DNA of 64,000 nucleotides from Centroberyx gerrardi (lineage: Eukaryota > Chordata > Actinopteri > Beryciformes > Berycidae): NCBI RefSeq assembly GCF_048128805.1, contig NC_136020.1, forward strand, positions 14,118,739-14,182,738. Direction: 5' to 3'. The position numbers and the translations under genes were made by a program. Positions 60,016 to 64,000 of the stretch are shown one piece after another (the first letter of the stretch is position 1; each line of letters starts with the position of its first letter). The notes under the pieces were generated by a model. The model was not told where the DNA came from and made no database searches. It was given only the letters and a program-made list of their open reading frames with translations.

Positions 60016-60028
60016 CCGCCAGAGGGCG
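60016..60028 (+). promoter_or_regulatory. CTCF-like motif upstream of gxylt1
   Basis: CCGCCAGAGGGCG fits the CTCF core pattern CC(A/G)(C/G)(C/T)AG(A/G)(G/T)GGC(A/G) at every position. It is 151 bases upstream of the gxylt1 ATG. Confidence 0.5.
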
Positions 60029-60178
60029 TATTATGTCAACTGAAAACCCTCTATAAGAATTTTATTGTGAAAGGTTTGACCGGAAATGTTTTATCATTCG
60101 TGCTGGCTTGATACTTATTATTATCCGTCCGTCTCTGTGTCATGACTTCAGCTCTGATTTGCGGTTTAAAACTCCATA

Positions 60179-61102
60179 ATGCGGCGTTACATTCGTGCAC
60201 TGGTGTTGTGCACGGTGTTTGCCGTGTTGTCGGGCTTGTACGTTTACAGTAAGCTGTTTTATTCGGATGTGTCGGTCGGAGCAGCCGGTGCGAGGAGGGT
60301 TTTCATCCCACCGAGAGTCCCCGGAGCCAGGCACAAGACTGGGCCCCAAAGTCCACACTGGTATAATAGGTAGGACTGGATTTTCAAGTCTTCCTTGCTT
60401 TCTTAGGGTGCAGCTATGGAAAAACAGTTGTATTCCAGACGATAAGTGCGCGTACAAATATAGATATCTAGTTTGTATAACATAGGCAATGTATAGGAAT
60501 GTGACGCTGACAGATGAACTGTCCCGTACGGAAAATAATACATTTCACATAAAATACACTTCAGCATAGTGATTCATTTAGGCTACTAAACATATTTCGA
60601 GTAACGTTAGGCCTATATGTTTGGCTATACTTGCAGATACAGAGTCAGTTGTTACAGGAAGAATCTGTAGCCTATTTCCTATGTCCTAAATATATTTGGA
60701 ATGAATGTTAGGCCTATCTTTTCTTGGTGAGTTTTTGTATGGTTTCATTTAAAAAAGTCTCTAAACAATCATTTTTATCACTTGTAGAATGATCTCACCA
60801 TTTGAAGCTGTCACAAAATTGTAACAAATAAAAAATATGCTACATTTATGTGCATATCAACCAGATTCAGATGATTTGAAATGAGATCCAGACTGAACTG
60901 GACACAAGTCTGGCTCACTGTGAAGCACTGTATGCTAAGTTACACTTCTCTCATATAGTTCAAATGCATTATTTAAGTCCTGCCAGATTGTTGCATCTCT
61001 GATTTTTGCCATTCATCCTCTCATCCTTGGCTAATCCTAGGCTAGTCACTTACCTATAAAAGACATAATGCAACTATCATTTCATTTTGATTTCACATTC
61101 AT

Positions 61103-61156
<54 letters not shown>

Positions 61157-63492
61157 AGGAAGAAACTGCATTTGCAAACACAGCTTTGTTTTCACAGTTG
61201 ATTGTTCATTTCTCTGTCAAACCTTTGAAGTGTGACCTAGGGTTTGCAGTAGGGGCTTGATGGGAGGAGCAGGGAGCTAATACATTTCAAAGGAGCGCCT
61301 GGGGCAACAGTTACTTCATGGATTGTATTTCTAATCCCTAACAAAAATCACTATAATCAATCAGGGCTGTGGTCAAGAGCATCCTAGTCAAGTGCAAGTT
61401 ACTCCCAAGAACAGATCCAGTTGAGTTTGACTCAAGACCTGGTCCAAAGGGGTTCGAGACCAAGTCAAGACCAGAGCAAAATAGGCAATAAACAATGACT
61501 TTCCAAATATAAAAATTGCTCAAGGAGTTTCTTAAGGTTGAACAGAGATGTAGACCTATCTCTAGGATTTCTGGTCTATAAACACTTCAACATCCAACTA
61601 ATTAATGCATCAAAGTCTGAGGCCCACTACATAGCCTACAGGACTTTCTACAGGTGAAAACCCTTAAATTGTCTGTGGTGCTTGTGAGAAAATAAACCAA
61701 ACATTAAAAAGTGACCCATTTGATATATAAATATATACAGTATATTTGTAGGTGGGGAGGAAAAAGTCAAGTCAGTATCCAATAGTGGCAGAGACCAAGA
61801 CAAGTCCGAGTCAAAACAGGCACAAGACTGAGACGAGTCCAAGACGTCAGGAAAGCAAAAGTCTCGAGACTCAAGGCCGAGACCATGCTCAACTTCTACA
61901 GCTATGACTATAATATCCTTGTAGAGACTTATAGTGTATCTGTAGTACTTGATAATGTGTTTATAATGACCTTATTTTACTTTATGGCATTTCTCCAGTG
62001 GTGTCACAGTAATTCTCCTGTACGGATGTATAGTTTTGCTGTTATATTTAGGGTATATTCGGGTATATTACCCTTCTAGAATCATGTTTATTATAGGGTT
62101 ATTTTTCATTTTCATAAGGGATGGTGTGAAGATGCTACGTGTATTTGAAGTCTCTCATCTCATCACAGTCATTTAGCACACAAGGAGGTCAGTCATTACA
62201 AATAACAATGTAATGAAAACTTCTTTTTAACTAATTTAATTCTTGATTCTTGACTGATGTCAGGGGAACCCAAAGCTTACAGACACACCAGACTATGAAA
62301 AGTTTTTTCATCATCATTGATGGCCTAAGCCTGATGAAAGAGCATCCTCTGGTGGCTTGACACGGATCTCTTCTTTCACACAATCCTGATTTTAGCAGAA
62401 AGAATGTTGGGAAGTTGTAGAAAAGGCGTACCATGATTTATTCCAACATCTGTCTGTTTCTGTCAGGTACATCATGCGCCAGCGGGGCCAGGTGGAGGGT
62501 GGAGGCGGAGGCGGTCGGAGCGGACCTGAGCCTGCCATGCACTTGGCTGTGGTAGCCTGCGGCCAGCGGCTGGAGGAGACTCTCACCATGGTGAAGTCGG
62601 CTGTGCTGCTCAGCATCAAACGCCTCTGCCTGCACATCTTCGCTGAAGATCAGCTGCATGCCAGCTTCACCGAAGCTGTGAGTATAACTGTTTAAATATC
62701 AGCGGTGTAATTATTCTTAGAACAATAAAACCGCTGGACAGCTTCAGATCCACCATTGTATTACCTATTACCTTTAAAGTAAGATTAACTTTATTGATCC
62801 CTGAGGGGAAATTGGCGGCCAATGTGAGGCTGGAACCTGCAACCCTTAAGAAATTAAGAGTCTCATTCTTTACAACTATCGACTGAGCTCACCAGACTGA
62901 CAGTTCAGCACATTTTTAATTAAGATCCCTGTTCTTTCTCACTCTTTTCCTGTTTGCAGGGTTTCCACAAAGGTCTGTAAAGTATGGGAATGCATGGAAT
63001 ATGAATTTGTAAATTTCCATGTCTTATGGAAAGTATGTAAATGCAATGTGTGGGAAGTATGGAAAAATACAAAAAAAATTGTAGGTTGTTTGGAAAAAGT
63101 CTGGAAACTCACCATCACAACACACACATTACTTGAGACAGACTATGCATATGATTAAGGATCAGCAGTATTTTCAGCCTATATATTCGGACGTAACAAT
63201 TAGTGATAAGTCTGCATTGTTTAAATATTAAGTTCTTGAAAAGCATGTGATTTTCAAATGGGAAATGTGTAGGAACCCTGTATTTGTGTGTTTCGTCCAT
63301 ATCCCATACTGTGTATATCCCTACTAATAGCTAACTGATGTGTCACTATCTTGTGTCCAGTTGGAGTCGTGGCCCGGCTTCATCCGCTCCAGGTTCAACT
63401 ACACAGTTTACTCCATCAGCTTCCCCAGTGAGAACGCAGCCGAGTGGAAGAAACTCTTCAAACCCTGCGCTTCTCAGAGGCTCTTCCTCCCT
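60179..63492 (+). CDS. gxylt1: Glucoside xylosyltransferase 1 (3' part outside window)
   Basis: Golgi type II membrane glycosyltransferase of family GT8; it adds the first xylose to O-glucose on EGF repeats of Notch. Coding exons in the window: 60179-60369, 62467-62677, 63361-63492, giving the first 178 of roughly 440 residues. The start [11 protein letters not shown] matches the family N terminus. Residues about 6-24 (hydrophobic) form the signal anchor. A stem follows, with a Gly run at 75-80. The GT8 domain begins near 89 with [20 protein letters not shown] and HIFAEDQLH, then [20 protein letters not shown] and [13 protein letters not shown]. The DXD motif (DTD in the human protein) would lie in the next exon, off the right edge. 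The [20 protein letters not shown] block favours GXYLT1. Whether it is a fish 1a or 1b copy is unknown. Confidence 0.95.
60370..62466 (+). other. gxylt1 intron 1
   Basis: Donor GTAGGA, acceptor TGTCAG. Contains (GT)n at 61107-61156. The block of CAAGACC/GAGACGAGTCC-type short repeats near 61425-61880 looks like a degraded repeat. No exon is supported. Confidence 0.75.
61107..61156. repeat. (GT)25 microsatellite
   Basis: Pure GT repeat of about 50 bases in gxylt1 intron 1. Confidence 0.95.
62780..62890. repeat. TTTATTGATCCC-type retroelement fragment
   Basis: AACTTTATTGATCCCTGAGG GGAAATTGG followed by TGGAACCTGCAACCCTTAAG, in gxylt1 intron 2. Similar start at 58635. Confidence 0.5.
62956..63290. 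mobile_element. MITE family A-related copy in gxylt1 intron 2
   Basis: Begins CAGGGTTTCCACAAAGGTCT and ends AAATGTGTAGGAACCCTG. The ends are inverted (CAGGGTTTCC against GGAACCCTG). It shows the full termini that other family A copies lost. Confidence 0.65.
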
Positions 63493-64000
63493 GTGAGTTT
63501 CTGACAGAGAGAAGAGTCTTTACATCATGAGGAAAATAAATGTCCGACTTCACTATGACATCCTCAGTGATTTAATTATTTTTAAAGTCAACATAAATCA
63601 AATCAAGCCGATGCTACGGTTCCTGCAGGTCTGGAAAGTCTGGAAATGTGTGGAAAATGATTTTGTGATTTTGATCATTTCCAGGTCTTGAAAAGTTAAG
63701 GAATAGAAAAAAGCCTTCATATATATATATATATATAAAAACTTTTTTTTTTTCAGTCCTATTAATGGAATTACCATATACTTTTAAGTAGCTGTAGACA
63801 CAATGTAATGTCATATGTTGCAATATTTGTTGCTGTAGAGAATAATCTTCAGCTATAGAATGAAAAGACCTTGTTGACAGTTGCTACTATCAACCGATAT
63901 CACAAAACACAGACAAAAATGATCAAATTCAGTGAAGGAATCAAGGTCTAGAAAAAATGTTGACATTTACTGTTTAATAATATCTCTGATAAATGATATA
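63493..64000 (+). other. Start of gxylt1 intron 3 with a family A-like copy
   Basis: Donor GTGAGT at 63493. From about 63618, CGGTTCCTGCAGGTCTGGAA and ATCATTTCCAGGTCTTGAAA resemble family A in reverse. (AT)n lies at 63720-63737. It continues past the window end. Confidence 0.5.

Larger units (their letters stand above)
54971..60178 (+). other. yaf2 3' UTR and yaf2-gxylt1 intergenic DNA
   Basis: After the yaf2 stop come a MITE (55038-55378), a hAT-like element with a nested LINE end (56472-57250), and a repeat pair near 55590-55780 and 57330-57600 that look partly inverted to each other. A short SINE or LINE tail lies near 58635-58750. The best yaf2 poly(A) signal is not obvious; AATAAA occurs at 57646-57651. 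No additional gene is recognised. Confidence 0.6.

Noticed and set aside
1-64000. CRISPR arrays, operons, bacterial promoters, phage or plasmid features
   Set aside because: The window is vertebrate chromosomal DNA with spliced genes; the tandem repeats are microsatellites without spacer structure.

Overview
The window is vertebrate nuclear DNA, almost certainly from a ray-finned (teleost) fish. The genes are split by GT-AG introns, the encoded proteins are clear orthologues of vertebrate proteins, and the non-coding DNA is dense in CA/GT and CT microsatellites, tRNA-derived SINE-like copies, hAT-like MITEs and LINE 3' ends of the kind common in teleosts. Nothing points to a prokaryote, virus or plasmid. 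LAYOUT: five genes, left to right. (1) prickle1, + strand, 5' end cut off by the window edge, stop at 8022. (2) pphln1 (periphilin 1), - strand, from about 35.2 kb down to a stop at 11001, convergent with prickle1. (3) zcrb1, + strand, 35568-37367, head-to-head with pphln1 across a few hundred bases of shared promoter. (4) yaf2, + strand, 39021-54970, with a 14 kb second intron. (5) gxylt1, + strand, 60179 to beyond the right edge; only the first three coding exons are present. As I remember the human map, this is the order and relative orientation of the 12q12 block PRICKLE1 / PPHLN1-ZCRB1 / YAF2 / GXYLT1, shrunk to about 64 kb. All exon joins given here keep the reading frame and use GT donors and AG acceptors. 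FUNCTION: the genes are neighbours by ancestry, not an operon. Prickle1 is a planar cell polarity scaffold, Periphilin 1 a HUSH silencing-complex subunit, ZCRB1 a U11/U12 (minor spliceosome) protein, YAF2 a Polycomb PRC1 cofactor and GXYLT1 a Golgi xylosyltransferase acting on Notch EGF repeats. NON-CODING: introns and intergenic DNA hold at least two MITE families with six to nine copies each, several hAT-like elements (one with a nested LINE end), an approximately 600 bp fold-back element, a degraded LINE ORF tail and many microsatellites. The most interesting points are the pphln1 start codon split by an intron (A|TG), a possible frame-preserving cassette exon in pphln1, complementary pyrimidine and G-rich tracts around yaf2 exon 3, and a CTCF-like motif upstream of gxylt1. 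I found no convincing new biological system; the notable items are gene-structure and repeat observations.
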